From contig JAISWI010000050.1 in assembly GCA_031270865.1 (NCBI GenBank), positions 1 to 46,039 on the forward strand: DNA of 46,039 nucleotides, written 5' to 3'. The translations under genes and the position numbers were made by a program. The stretch is from Oscillospiraceae bacterium (GTDB lineage Bacteria; Bacillota; Clostridia; Christensenellales; Aristaeellaceae). Of this stretch, positions 1 to 7,386 are shown one piece after another; position 1 is the stretch's first letter, and each line of letters starts with the position of its first letter. The notes below the pieces were generated by a model. The model was not told the DNA's origin. It searched no databases and saw only the letters and a list, made by a program, of their open reading frames with translations.

Positions 1-91
1 TGCCCCAGACCCCGCAAGGGGGTTTCACCCCCCTTGACCCCCTGACCAGCGTGACGCTGGACCCATGTGGCCAGGGTAAGTTGTTCCTCCA
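1..91 (-). repeat. Dispersed intergenic repeat, copy A (window edge)
   Basis: About 90 bp that recur, in inverted orientation and with only a handful of differences, at 45909-46000; the segment near 45-91 recurs a third time at 4504-4553. The unit contains a GC-rich inverted repeat around GACCAGCG/CGCTGG and ends in TTGTTCCTCCA. It lies just beyond the stop codon of the GH3 gene. No ORF is supported in it. It looks like a REP- or MITE-like non-coding element; the left end is cut by the window, so its full length is unknown. Confidence 0.7.
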
Positions 92-107
92 CGCGTCGTC
101 CTTGGCC

Positions 108-2240
108 TCACACCACCAGCCTAACGACCGCCTGACCCGTCAACGCCTCCGTCCTCGCGTCGGGCTGGCCGCCTCCAACCGCCACTTCATACCTCCCGAC
201 ATGCGGGCGGTGGTTCCCGTCCTCGTCCACTACCGCCAGCTGCTCATGCGTTACCGTGAACGTCAGCCGCCGCGACTTACCCGGCCTCAACATCACTTTC
301 CTGAACCCGGCCAGCTGCCAGACCGGTGTCCCAACGTCCGCGTCGATCCACTTCACGTAGACCTGCGCGGCCTCCTTACCCGCCGCGTCGCCGACATTCC
401 GCACGGTCGCCCCTATCGTCAGCCCCTTCGCGTTCCTCGCGATCTTTACATCCTCATATCTAAACCACGTATAGCTCAACCCATACCCGAACGGATACGC
501 CGGTTCCCCTTCAAAAAACCTATACGTCCGACCCTTCATCGCGTAATCCTTGAAGTCCGGGACCTGTTCCATCGACGCGTAGAACGTTATTGGCAGCCTC
601 CCGTTTGGCGAGAACATACCAAACAACGCCTCGCCCACCGCCAGCCCGCCGAATTGCCCGGGATACCACGCCTGCATGATCGCGCCGAACGCGTCCTCAC
701 GCGGGAGCAGCGTCGCCGAACCCGTCATATTTACCAAAACCATCGGCTTACCCATCGACGCCAGCGCGTCTATCAGGTTCCGCTGCGATTCAGGCAGATC
801 CATGCTCACCCGATCGCCGGAGCCGTACCCCTCCTCGCCCTCGGTCTCCCCGGTCAGGCCTGTTACCACAACCGCTATCTCCGCCTCGCTTACAGCCTTC
901 ATCGCCTCCGCGATCCTGAACGAATCCGTTTCGCCCCACGCCGATTCATTCGAACCGCCCGTCAACGCGCAGCCCTCCGCGAATATGAACCTCACGCCAG
1001 GCGCGGCCGCCCGTAATCCTTCCAGCGCCGTATACGAAACCGACGGCGTCCCGGCGTAATTGCCCGCTAGCGCGGCGCGGCTGTCGGCGTTCGGGCCGAT
1101 CACCGCGATCGTCTTTACCGCCGCTGGATCGATGGGCAGTATGCCGTCGTTCTTTAACAACACTAGGCTGTCCCGCGCCATCTGCTTGCTTAGGTTATGG
1201 TGCGCCTTGCTGTCGTTGAGCGCGTAGGGCAGATTGGCGTAGGGCTGATCCTCCGGCGGATCGAACTCGCCCAGCCGCATCCGCGCGGTCATGAGCCGCT
1301 CCACCGCGCAGTCGATCGTGTCCTCTGTGACTAAACCTTTCTCAACAGCGGCCATCAGGTGGGAGAATATCTTGCCGCAGCACAGGTCGCAGCCGTTGTT
1401 GACGGCTAGCGCGGCGGCCTCCTCGGGCGTTTCGACCAACTTGTGGCGTTCCCATATATCCTCGACCGCGCCGCAGTCGCTGACCACATACCCCTCGAAG
1501 CCCCAGTCCCCGCGCAATACCTTACCCAGCAGGAACGTCGACGCGTTCGCGGCCTCGCCGTAAACGCGGTTATACGCGCCCATCACGGCGTGGACGCCAG
1601 CCTCCATGACCGCCGCCTTGAACGCCGGAAGGTATGTTTCATAAAGATCCTTCTTCGACGGCTGCGCGTCGAAGTGGTGGCGGTCGTTCTCCGGGCCGGA
1701 GTGGACGGCGTAATGCTTGGCCGTCGAGTCACACAGCCCGTACTTTGGGTCGTCGCCCTGCAGCGCCTTTATGAACGCCACGCCCATCCTGCTGGTCAGG
1801 AACGGATCCTCGCCGTACGTCTCATGCCCGCGTCCCCAGCGCGGGTCGCGGAATATGTTGATGTTCGGCGTCCACATCGTCAGGCCCTTGTATATCCCGC
1901 GGTCGCCGTATTCAGCCGCCGCGTGGTGTTTCACACGCGCCTCAACGCCAATCGCCCCCGCGACGCTTCCAAGGAGATCCGTATCGAAGCTCGCCGCCAT
2001 GCCGATGGGCTGCGGGTACATCGTCGCCACGCCAGCCCTCGCCACGCCGTGAAGACACTCGTTCCACCAGTTGTATTCGTTCACGCCAAGGCGCGGGACC
2101 GCGCTTGAGTAATACGACATCTGGCTGACCTTCTCCTCAAGCGTCATCGCGGCCGTAAGCATCCCGGCGCGTTCCCCGAACGGCCTGGACGTATCCAGCC
2201 ACGGCCTGGTTTCGTTTGAATCGTTCGCGTAACCGCTCAT
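108..2240 (-). CDS. Glycoside hydrolase family 3 beta-glucosidase/beta-xylosidase
   Basis: A 710-residue GH3 enzyme that removes terminal beta-linked glucose or xylose from oligosaccharides. The N-terminal barrel starts with RLGVNEYNWWNECLHGVARA, the pattern typical of the beta-xylosidase-like branch. KHYAVHSGPENDRHHFDA follows, and the nucleophile aspartate lies in VVSDCGAVEDI near residue 255. The second domain has GYGSGDRVSMDLPESQ, and the C-terminus is a fibronectin III-like domain introduced by YPFGYGLSYTWF. There is no signal peptide, so it should act in the cytosol on imported oligosaccharides. Its ATG overlaps the scpB stop by ATGA, so it is the last gene of the M50-scpA-scpB operon, an odd place for a sugar hydrolase. 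Family assignment is firm; glucose versus xylose preference is not decided by sequence alone. Confidence 0.93.
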   Translation of the reverse strand: MSGYANDSNETRPWLDTSRPFGERAGMLTAAMTLEEKVSQMSYYSSAVPRLGVNEYNWWNECLHGVARAGVATMYPQPIGMAASFDTDLLGSVAGAIGVEARVKHHAAAEYGDRGIYKGLTMWTPNINIFRDPRWGRGHETYGEDPFLTSRMGVAFIKALQGDDPKYGLCDSTAKHYAVHSGPENDRHHFDAQPSKKDLYETYLPAFKAAVMEAGVHAVMGAYNRVYGEAANASTFLLGKVLRGDWGFEGYVVSDCGAVEDIWERHKLVETPEEAAALAVNNGCDLCCGKIFSHLMAAVEKGLVTEDTIDCAVERLMTARMRLGEFDPPEDQPYANLPYALNDSKAHHNLSKQMARDSLVLLKNDGILPIDPAAVKTIAVIGPNADSRAALAGNYAGTPSVSYTALEGLRAAAPGVRFIFAEGCALTGGSNESAWGETDSFRIAEAMKAVSEAEIAVVVTGLTGETEGEEGYGSGDRVSMDLPESQRNLIDALASMGKPMVLVNMTGSATLLPREDAFGAIMQAWYPGQFGGLAVGEALFGMFSPNGRLPITFYASMEQVPDFKDYAMKGRTYRFFEGEPAYPFGYGLSYTWFRYEDVKIARNAKGLTIGATVRNVGDAAGKEAAQVYVKWIDADVGTPVWQLAGFRKVMLRPGKSRRLTFTVTHEQLAVVDEDGNHRPHVGRYEVAVGGGQPDARTEALTGQAVVRLVV

Positions 2241-2851
2241 ACGGACATCCTTTCTTCTTCTGGAATGGCGGCGCCGTCGGGCTGTTTGGGCGCGGGCAGT
2301 TCGTCCAGCTGGCTTAGCCCGAAGTGGCGCAGGAATAGGTCGGTCGTGCCAAACTCCATGGGCCGGCCCAGCGTGCCGCGCCGCCCAAGCTCACGGATCA
2401 ACCCGCGCGAGAGCAGGGTGTGAACCGACGCGTCGGACTTTACTCCGCGCATCTGGTCGATCTCCCCGCGCGTGACAGGCTGGTGGTACGCCACGACCGC
2501 CAGCGTCTCCAGCACGTGATGGCTCAACGACTGCCGCGCGATCGGCTGCAGCGTCCGCCTGACCGTCTGCGCGAGGTCGGGGCGCGTGCACATCTGGGCG
2601 CTGTCGCCGAACACCCGCACGCATATCCCGCGCCTACCCTCATCATATTCGCGGGCCAGCGCGCTCATCGCGGTTTTAAGCGCGGCGGACCTAACGCCCA
2701 GCGCCCGCGCCGCGTCGGGTATGCGCACCGGCTCCCCCGAAGCGAAGAGCACGGCCTCGGCAGCGCGGATCAGGTCGGCGGGCGAGTCCAGAGGCTCGGC
2801 TGGCATGGTCAGCGGATCGGGCCGCTGTGTGGCGCGTCGCGCGGGTTTCAT
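2237..2851 (-). CDS. scpB: Segregation and condensation protein B
   Basis: ScpB dimerises and, with ScpA, bridges the SMC heads in the bacterial condensin that compacts and separates the chromosome. The protein of about 204 residues shows the winged-helix pattern of the family: LIRAAEAVLFASGEPV near the start, then LARQ-type helices, LETLAVVAYHQPVTRGEID, the VxSDAxxxxLxxRGLI segment and GRPxxFGTTxxFLxxFGL. The frame is open up to 2917, inside scpA. I place the start at the ATG at 2851; a TTG at 2860 has a better-spaced GGAG and is a real alternative. Placement directly after scpA is the usual Firmicutes order. Confidence 0.93.
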   Translation of the reverse strand: MKPARRATQRPDPLTMPAEPLDSPADLIRAAEAVLFASGEPVRIPDAARALGVRSAALKTAMSALAREYDEGRRGICVRVFGDSAQMCTRPDLAQTVRRTLQPIARQSLSHHVLETLAVVAYHQPVTRGEIDQMRGVKSDASVHTLLSRGLIRELGRRGTLGRPMEFGTTDLFLRHFGLSQLDELPAPKQPDGAAIPEEERMSV

Positions 2852-2903
2852 GCGGTTCAACACATCTCCATGCGTTATTGTTGTATATTTGTTGCGGATA
2901 TTG

Positions 2904-3668
2904 TTAAGTATCCACAACGAATTCTATCATGATCGCGTCGAACGCGGCGGCCTGGCGGACGACGACGCGGCCCTGGCGCATCAGCTCCAGCAACGCGAGG
3001 AATCCAGTAACCAGCAGCGTACGGGACGGCTTCACCCCAAACAACTGCCCGAACTCGCACGCGCCAAGCCTCAACCGGCGCTCGATCCGCTCCATGAACG
3101 CCTCGACCGTCACCGCGTCACGGGGAAGCACCCGGCGCGGCGCGTCAAGGCGCTCGGCGGCGTCCTCGCGCTCGGAAGCGCGGTGAAGCAGCCGCAGCCA
3201 AGCGTCAGCCAACGCGCCGACAGTCAGGTTTGTCCATATGACGTCCTGGTCGGAGGGCGGGCACTCGTCCGGCAGCTTGAAGAACGCGCCTTCGGTCTCG
3301 TCCTCGCGGGCGCGGAGTGATTCCGCGCGGAGTTTCAGCTCGCGGTGGCGCTCCAGCTGGGCGATCAGCTCCAGTTGGGCGTCGTCCTCGTCCGGCTCGG
3401 GCGCGGGCGGGCGGGGAAGCAGGGCGCGGGACTTGATCTCCAACAGCGTGGCCGCCATAGCGAGGAACGCGCTGGCCGCGTCCATGTCAAGGCCGCCGGT
3501 CTGGTCCATCATGGATAGGTACTGCTCGGTGATCTGGGATACGAAGATGTCCCGGATGTCGATCCGGGCTTCGTCGATCAGGCGAAGCAGCAGGTCCAGC
3601 GGGCCTTCGAACTGGTTCAGCCGGATGTTTAACGGGACGCGCCCGCGCGAGAATATCTCCCGGGTCAC
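2904..3668 (-). CDS. scpA: Segregation and condensation protein A
   Basis: ScpA is the kleisin subunit of bacterial condensin, linking the SMC heads and recruiting ScpB. The 254-residue protein has the diagnostic N-terminus FEGPLDLLLRLIDEARIDI, followed by DI-(F/Y)-VSQITEQYL, an acidic linker (EPDEDDAQLELIAQL), and a C-terminal winged helix with EAFMERIERRL and VVTFLALLELMR-like sequence. Its ATG at 3668 overlaps the stop of the upstream site-2 protease by ATGA, indicating translational coupling. The M50-scpA-scpB arrangement is common in Clostridia. Confidence 0.95.
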   Translation of the reverse strand: MTREIFSRGRVPLNIRLNQFEGPLDLLLRLIDEARIDIRDIFVSQITEQYLSMMDQTGGLDMDAASAFLAMAATLLEIKSRALLPRPPAPEPDEDDAQLELIAQLERHRELKLRAESLRAREDETEGAFFKLPDECPPSDQDVIWTNLTVGALADAWLRLLHRASEREDAAERLDAPRRVLPRDAVTVEAFMERIERRLRLGACEFGQLFGVKPSRTLLVTGFLALLELMRQGRVVVRQAAAFDAIMIEFVVDT

Positions 3669-4429
3669 ACGCCGAATACCCCCAGCAGACGGAAGAAACC
3701 CGACTGGACAACGGCGGTGGCGATCGAGATCCCCCGGCTCAGCCAGCCGGTGAACGACAGGACCATCAGCGCCAGCATGCCCGCGCGGGCGACTGCGGGT
3801 CGGACGAATAGCCCGCGCTTGATCACCAGGTCGTTAAGGACGTGCGAGCCGTCCAGCGGCGGCAAGGGGATCAGGTTGAAAATAGCGATCGTAAGGTTAA
3901 CCATCGCTATCTGCGCGGTAATGCGGAGGACGGGCAGCATGGCGGGACGCGTGTACCACTCGACGAAGTAGTCCCCGTATCCGGTCAGCAGGTAAGGCAG
4001 TATCTCGCCCTGGAAGGAGAGACGGTCCATCAGGGTGGATTGCTCGAAGACCTCGGGCAGCCATAACGCGCGGTCGGCGGCGACGGCCAGCGTCATGAAC
4101 GCCAGGAACAGGATTAAGTTCATCGTTACGCCCGCGATGGAGACGAGGAGGTCGTCACGGCGCGGGTTGGCGAAGTTGCGCGGGTTGATCGGAACCGGTT
4201 TCGCCCAGCCGAATCCCATGAACAGCATCAGGACCGCGCCCCAGGGGTCCAGGTGCGGGATGGGGTTCAGCGTCAGGCGGCCCATGTCCTTCGCGGTTGG
4301 GTCGCCCAGGCGGTACGCGACGTAACCATGCGCCCACTCGTGGAGGACCAGCGCGAACAGTACCGCCGGGATTCGGTACAGCGCGTAATCGAAGAACCGC
4401 GCGGGGTCGTCCCGAAGAAATTCCAGCAT
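3665..4429 (-). CDS. Site-2 protease family protein (peptidase M50)
   Basis: A polytopic membrane zinc metalloprotease of the short M50/YwhC type, 254 residues. The zinc-binding HEWAH motif is at residues 30-34 in the first membrane segment. GWAKPVPINPRNF follows, and the third ligand region NLIPLPPLDGSHVL lies near residue 185, matching the family's N-x-x-P-x-P-P-L-D-G. About six hydrophobic stretches are visible. Natural substrates of this short class are mostly unknown. It heads the operon with scpA, scpB and the GH3 gene. The best promoter sits only a few bases upstream of its ATG, so its mRNA may have no leader; no Shine-Dalgarno is visible before the ATG. Confidence 0.9.
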   Translation of the reverse strand: MLEFLRDDPARFFDYALYRIPAVLFALVLHEWAHGYVAYRLGDPTAKDMGRLTLNPIPHLDPWGAVLMLFMGFGWAKPVPINPRNFANPRRDDLLVSIAGVTMNLILFLAFMTLAVAADRALWLPEVFEQSTLMDRLSFQGEILPYLLTGYGDYFVEWYTRPAMLPVLRITAQIAMVNLTIAIFNLIPLPPLDGSHVLNDLVIKRGLFVRPAVARAGMLALMVLSFTGWLSRGISIATAVVQSGFFRLLGVFGV

Positions 4430-4435
4430 AGGTAT

Positions 4436-4464
4436 AGTTTACCACAACCGGGCGGTTTTGTCAA
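4436..4464 (-). promoter_or_regulatory. Sigma-A-type promoter of the M50-scpAB-GH3 operon
   Basis: On the minus strand TTGACA (4464-4459) is followed after 17 bp by TAAACT (4441-4436). The ATG of the protease gene begins only 6 bases after the -10 box, so transcription would start at or next to the start codon. Confidence 0.7.
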
Positions 4465-4503
4465 TCGATCGGGGTAAGGTGTTGAGCCCCTTTGTCGCCA
4501 AGT

Positions 4504-4553
4504 GGGTCCAGCGTCACGCTGGACCCTCGTGGCCAGGGTGGGTTGTTCCTCCA
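4504..4553 (+). repeat. Dispersed intergenic repeat, copy B (partial)
   Basis: Repeats the inner 45-50 bp of the elements at the two window ends. This copy carries a perfect palindrome: a 10-bp arm at 4504-4513 (GGGTCCAGCG), a 3-base loop, and the complementary arm at 4517-4526. It lies between the protease promoter and the 3' end of the SH3/peptidoglycan-binding gene. Confidence 0.65.
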
Positions 4554-4558
4554 TGTAT

Positions 4559-4586
4559 GGCGGCGCCCGCGTGAGCGGACGCCGCC
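4559..4586. terminator. Strong GC-rich hairpin downstream of the SH3 gene
   Basis: Arms 4559-4570 and 4575-4586 pair over 11 of 12 positions around a GTGA loop. It lies about 45 bp beyond the stop codon of the minus-strand gene at 4633, where a terminator is expected. The short T run is on the plus-strand side, so intrinsic termination of the minus transcript is not certain. Confidence 0.45.
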
Positions 4587-4632
4587 TTTATCGTGACACG
4601 GCGCGGGCGCCCGCGCCATGGTCGCGCTTGGT

Positions 4633-5637
4633 CTACCAGCTCGCCTTCGCAGCCTCGTTAACGCACGCCTGATGCGCCTCGTCCACCTTATCCGTCCCGT
4701 GCGTCCGACTGTTCAAAAAATGAATGCAGAACTGCCCGTCAAACCCATTGTTATAGATACTCTGCCCCCCATGAGGCATGCCGTTCATCGACGCCGCGTA
4801 CACCTTCCCCCCATACAGCATCAATATCGGCCTCCTTGCCCATGACCACGCCCCACCGTAGCACTTCTTCATTAGCTCTGTATCTTCCTTCGTCAGCGGC
4901 TCCGCGTCCATATGGTTGGTCCCATATAAACACCTCGCGTTAAACACCCTTCCCGACCTCACATCCTTTATCTTAAAGTTCGCGCCTTTCGGGATCGCGC
5001 TCGCCCCTCCTTTATTCCAATCCAGCTTGATCGTGGCGTACTTAACCCCGCTCCCGGCCTTCACAGTCGCGCTTGCTGCCACCGCGCTTGCCGGCACATC
5101 GAACAGTATCCTTATCGTCCCAGGCCCCGCAACCCCGTCCACGCTCATTGCCCTTGCCTTCTGGAACGCCTTAACCGCCGCTACTGTGTTTTCCCCATAT
5201 ATCCCATCGCAGTTATCCTTGTAGTACCCTGCCACTTTCAACGCTTGCTGCAGCTTTGTCACATCCGCTCCCCTGTCCCCTTCCTTGCTTGGGGCGGGCG
5301 CGGCGCCCAGCTCCGCGATGCTTCCTACCTCGCTTGCCGCCGCCGCCTTTATCGCCGAGGCTGTGGTCACCTTAACATAATCCCTTGACACATAACCAAT
5401 TATCACCCCGTACTTCACCCTTAGCCAGCCTGTCGTGCCCCCGTCCAATATCTCCATCTTCTGTCCGGCCTTAACGGACTTTTGCCCGTCGGATTCCTTA
5501 GAAGGCTTAGTCCTAATGATCACGTTCTCGACGGCCACCGCGTACTTGTCCTCGGCGTAGGCGGAGGCGCCCAGCGCTATAATGACCAGCGCCGCGGCCG
5601 CAAGCATCGCGGTGACCCTATATCGTGGGTGTATCAC
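4633..5637 (-). CDS. Secreted SH3/peptidoglycan-binding protein with novel C-terminal domain
   Basis: A 334-residue exported protein. It has a signal peptide (residues 1-28, ending ASAYA), a bacterial SH3 domain (about 30-92, YAVAVENVIIRTKPS to GYVSRDYVKV), and one PG_binding_1 domain (about 120-182, KLQQALKVAGYYKDNCDGIYG). Then comes a domain of about 135 residues that I do not recognise. Its hallmarks are YGTNHMDAEPLTKEDTELM, AASMNGMPHGG, FCIHFLNSRTHG and DEAHQACV, and the same pattern ends the 958-residue protein at 26575-29451. The start is GTG, supported by AAGGAGG nine bases upstream. It probably binds cell-wall peptidoglycan; the last domain has conserved His, Cys, Asp and Glu and could be catalytic, but that is inference. 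Confidence 0.85.
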   Translation of the reverse strand: MIHPRYRVTAMLAAAALVIIALGASAYAEDKYAVAVENVIIRTKPSKESDGQKSVKAGQKMEILDGGTTGWLRVKYGVIIGYVSRDYVKVTTASAIKAAAASEVGSIAELGAAPAPSKEGDRGADVTKLQQALKVAGYYKDNCDGIYGENTVAAVKAFQKARAMSVDGVAGPGTIRILFDVPASAVAASATVKAGSGVKYATIKLDWNKGGASAIPKGANFKIKDVRSGRVFNARCLYGTNHMDAEPLTKEDTELMKKCYGGAWSWARRPILMLYGGKVYAASMNGMPHGGQSIYNNGFDGQFCIHFLNSRTHGTDKVDEAHQACVNEAAKASW

Positions 5638-5687
5638 TGTTGTTTACCTCCTTTGCAGCGTCCAACAGCACATGACCTCTTGCTGTT

Positions 5688-5716
5688 AATATATTACGAA
5701 ATCATTACCGTGTCAA
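5688..5716 (-). promoter_or_regulatory. Sigma-A-type promoter of the SH3/peptidoglycan-binding gene
   Basis: On the minus strand TTGACA (5716-5711), a 17-bp spacer and TATATT (5693-5688). The spacer end and -10 region (GTAATATATTAAC) nearly match the promoter of the other gene encoding the shared C-terminal domain (29532-29560). Confidence 0.8.
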
Positions 5717-5813
5717 GCGCTTTTCGAAAAATTTACAATTGATTCGCAACATATTCGCCGAACGGTCGCTCTACCCTTCAAAACATGCCGTTGGACGCGT
5801 AAAAACGCCGCGC

Positions 5814-5842
5814 TTGCCCGCTGGCGGGGTATGCTGTATAAT
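5814..5842 (+). promoter_or_regulatory. Promoter of the sugar/RNA-modification operon
   Basis: TTGCCC (5814-5819), 17-bp spacer, perfect TATAAT (5837-5842), 40 bp upstream of the esterase ATG. It rules out the upstream in-frame ATG at 5831 as the start, because that codon overlaps the -10 box. Confidence 0.75.
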
Positions 5843-5881
5843 ACCGCTGACAATACGAAATCCAGATTGGGAGGTCAGTCC

Positions 5882-6502
5882 ATGTTCTTCCGACCGAACG
5901 ATACCATTCTCTTCCAGGGCGACAGCGTGACCGACTGCGGGCGCTCCCGCCAGAATGACGATTACCTTGGCAGCGGGTATCCCGCGATGATCAAGGCCCA
6001 GTTGGACGCGGACTATCCGGAATTCAGCCTGCGCGTCGTCAACCGCGGCGTCAGCGGCGACCGCGTGAAGGATCTTGCCGCCCGCTGGGACGCCGACTGC
6101 GTCGCCGTGAACCCTGACGTTCTCAGCATACTGATTGGCATAAACGATACTTGGCGCCGTTACGATTCCAACGACCCCACGAGCGCCGAATCGTTTGCCA
6201 AAACCTACCATTCCATCCTAACCCGCGCCAAAGCCGAAACCAAAGTCCGCGACATAATCCTGATGGATCCATTCGTCCTTCCGATCCCCGAGGACCGCCG
6301 CGGCTGGCGCGTTGACCTTGACCCACGCGTCAACGTTGTTCGCGACCTCGCGCGGGAGTTCAACGCGGTATACGTTCCGCTGGACGCCCTGTTCGCGAAA
6401 GCCTCAATCAAATTGGGCTGCGCCGCGCTGGCCGCCGACGGCGTGCATCCCACGCCGCTGGGCCACGCGTTCATCGCCAAACAGTGGAGGCTTGCCTCCT
6501 AA
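5882..6502 (+). CDS. SGNH/GDSL-family hydrolase (esterase)
   Basis: A 206-residue cytosolic SGNH hydrolase, a family that removes acyl groups, often acetyl esters from sugars. All four blocks are visible: catalytic Ser in LFQGDSVTDCGR near the N-terminus, Gly in NRGVSGDRV, Asn in IGINDTWR, and the Asp-His pair in DGVHPTPLGH at the C-terminus. The ATG at 5882 has GGGAGG eight bases upstream. It is the first gene of the operon with a sugar isomerase, a sugar oxidoreductase and rhamnose mutarotase, so a deacetylase for a plant-type or deoxysugar oligosaccharide is the likely role (inference). No signal peptide is seen. Confidence 0.88.
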   Translation: MFFRPNDTILFQGDSVTDCGRSRQNDDYLGSGYPAMIKAQLDADYPEFSLRVVNRGVSGDRVKDLAARWDADCVAVNPDVLSILIGINDTWRRYDSNDPTSAESFAKTYHSILTRAKAETKVRDIILMDPFVLPIPEDRRGWRVDLDPRVNVVRDLAREFNAVYVPLDALFAKASIKLGCAALAADGVHPTPLGHAFIAKQWRLAS

Positions 6503-6546
6503 TTCCGCCTGTTTCTGTGAATGATAACCGAAAGAAGGAGCCGTAC

Positions 6547-7386
6547 ATGCTCAAAGCTATCAACGCCTGGTCACTCCCCAATGGATTAACGCCGCTTGAG
6601 CAGTTGGAAGCGGCGAAGGCAGCCGGTTTCGAGGCGTTCGAGCCGGTCCTGAACCTTACCGGCCCTCTTAGCCTTGAATCGGCGCGGAGCGAGTGGGTCG
6701 ATTTCCGTGACGCCGCGCAATCCGCTGGCGTAACGCTGACCAGCCTCGCCACTGGGATTTATTGGCAGTACCCGTTCACGTCCGCCGACCCTGATATCTA
6801 CGCCAAGTCGATTGAAACGGCAAAATACCAGCTTCGGGCCGCGAAATGGCTGGGCGTTGACGTGATACTGGTCGTGCCGGGCAGCAACGTTCCGGCGAAG
6901 GATGGCTCAATCGAGCCTTACGATGTGGTGTACAACCGCGCGTTGGAGGCCGTGAAGTCGCTCGCGCCGCTCGCGGAGGAGTTAGGGGTCACCATCGGCA
7001 TAGAAAACGTTTGGAACAACTTCCTTCTCACGCCTCTTGAGATGGCAAATTTCATTGACGCCGCCGCGTCAAAGCGCGTCGGCGCGTACCTGGACGTTGG
7101 CAACATGATCCTGTTTGGATACCCCCACCAATGGATATATACGCTGGGTTCGCGCGTCGCGTGCGTCCACATAAAGGACTTCAAGCGATCCACGGGCAGC
7201 TTCGACGGTTTCGGCGACCTTCTTACGGGCGATGTGGACTTCCCCGCGGTGATGGCCGCGCTTGGTAAAATCGGTTACGACGGCGGCCTGATCGTCGAGA
7301 AGAGCGCCTACGCCCGTCACAGCCCGGCCAGCGTCCAGAACGCGTCCAACGCCATGGATTGGATTATGGGGAGGAAACCATTATGA
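6547..7386 (+). CDS. Sugar phosphate isomerase/epimerase (TIM barrel)
   Basis: A 279-residue protein of the AP-endonuclease-2/xylose-isomerase-like barrel family. Metal-binding positions are visible as IGIENVWNN (Glu), AYLDVGNM (Asp), CVHIKDFKR (His) and GGLIVEKS (Glu). It begins at ATG 6547 after AAGGAG. It overlaps the next gene by ATGA, so the two proteins are made from coupled reading frames. Members interconvert keto- and aldo-sugars, epimerise them, or act on inositols. With the adjoining oxidoreductase and rhamnose mutarotase, a role in catabolism of a rare or deoxy sugar is likely. The exact substrate cannot be read from sequence. Confidence 0.87.
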   Translation: MLKAINAWSLPNGLTPLEQLEAAKAAGFEAFEPVLNLTGPLSLESARSEWVDFRDAAQSAGVTLTSLATGIYWQYPFTSADPDIYAKSIETAKYQLRAAKWLGVDVILVVPGSNVPAKDGSIEPYDVVYNRALEAVKSLAPLAEELGVTIGIENVWNNFLLTPLEMANFIDAAASKRVGAYLDVGNMILFGYPHQWIYTLGSRVACVHIKDFKRSTGSFDGFGDLLTGDVDFPAVMAALGKIGYDGGLIVEKSAYARHSPASVQNASNAMDWIMGRKPL

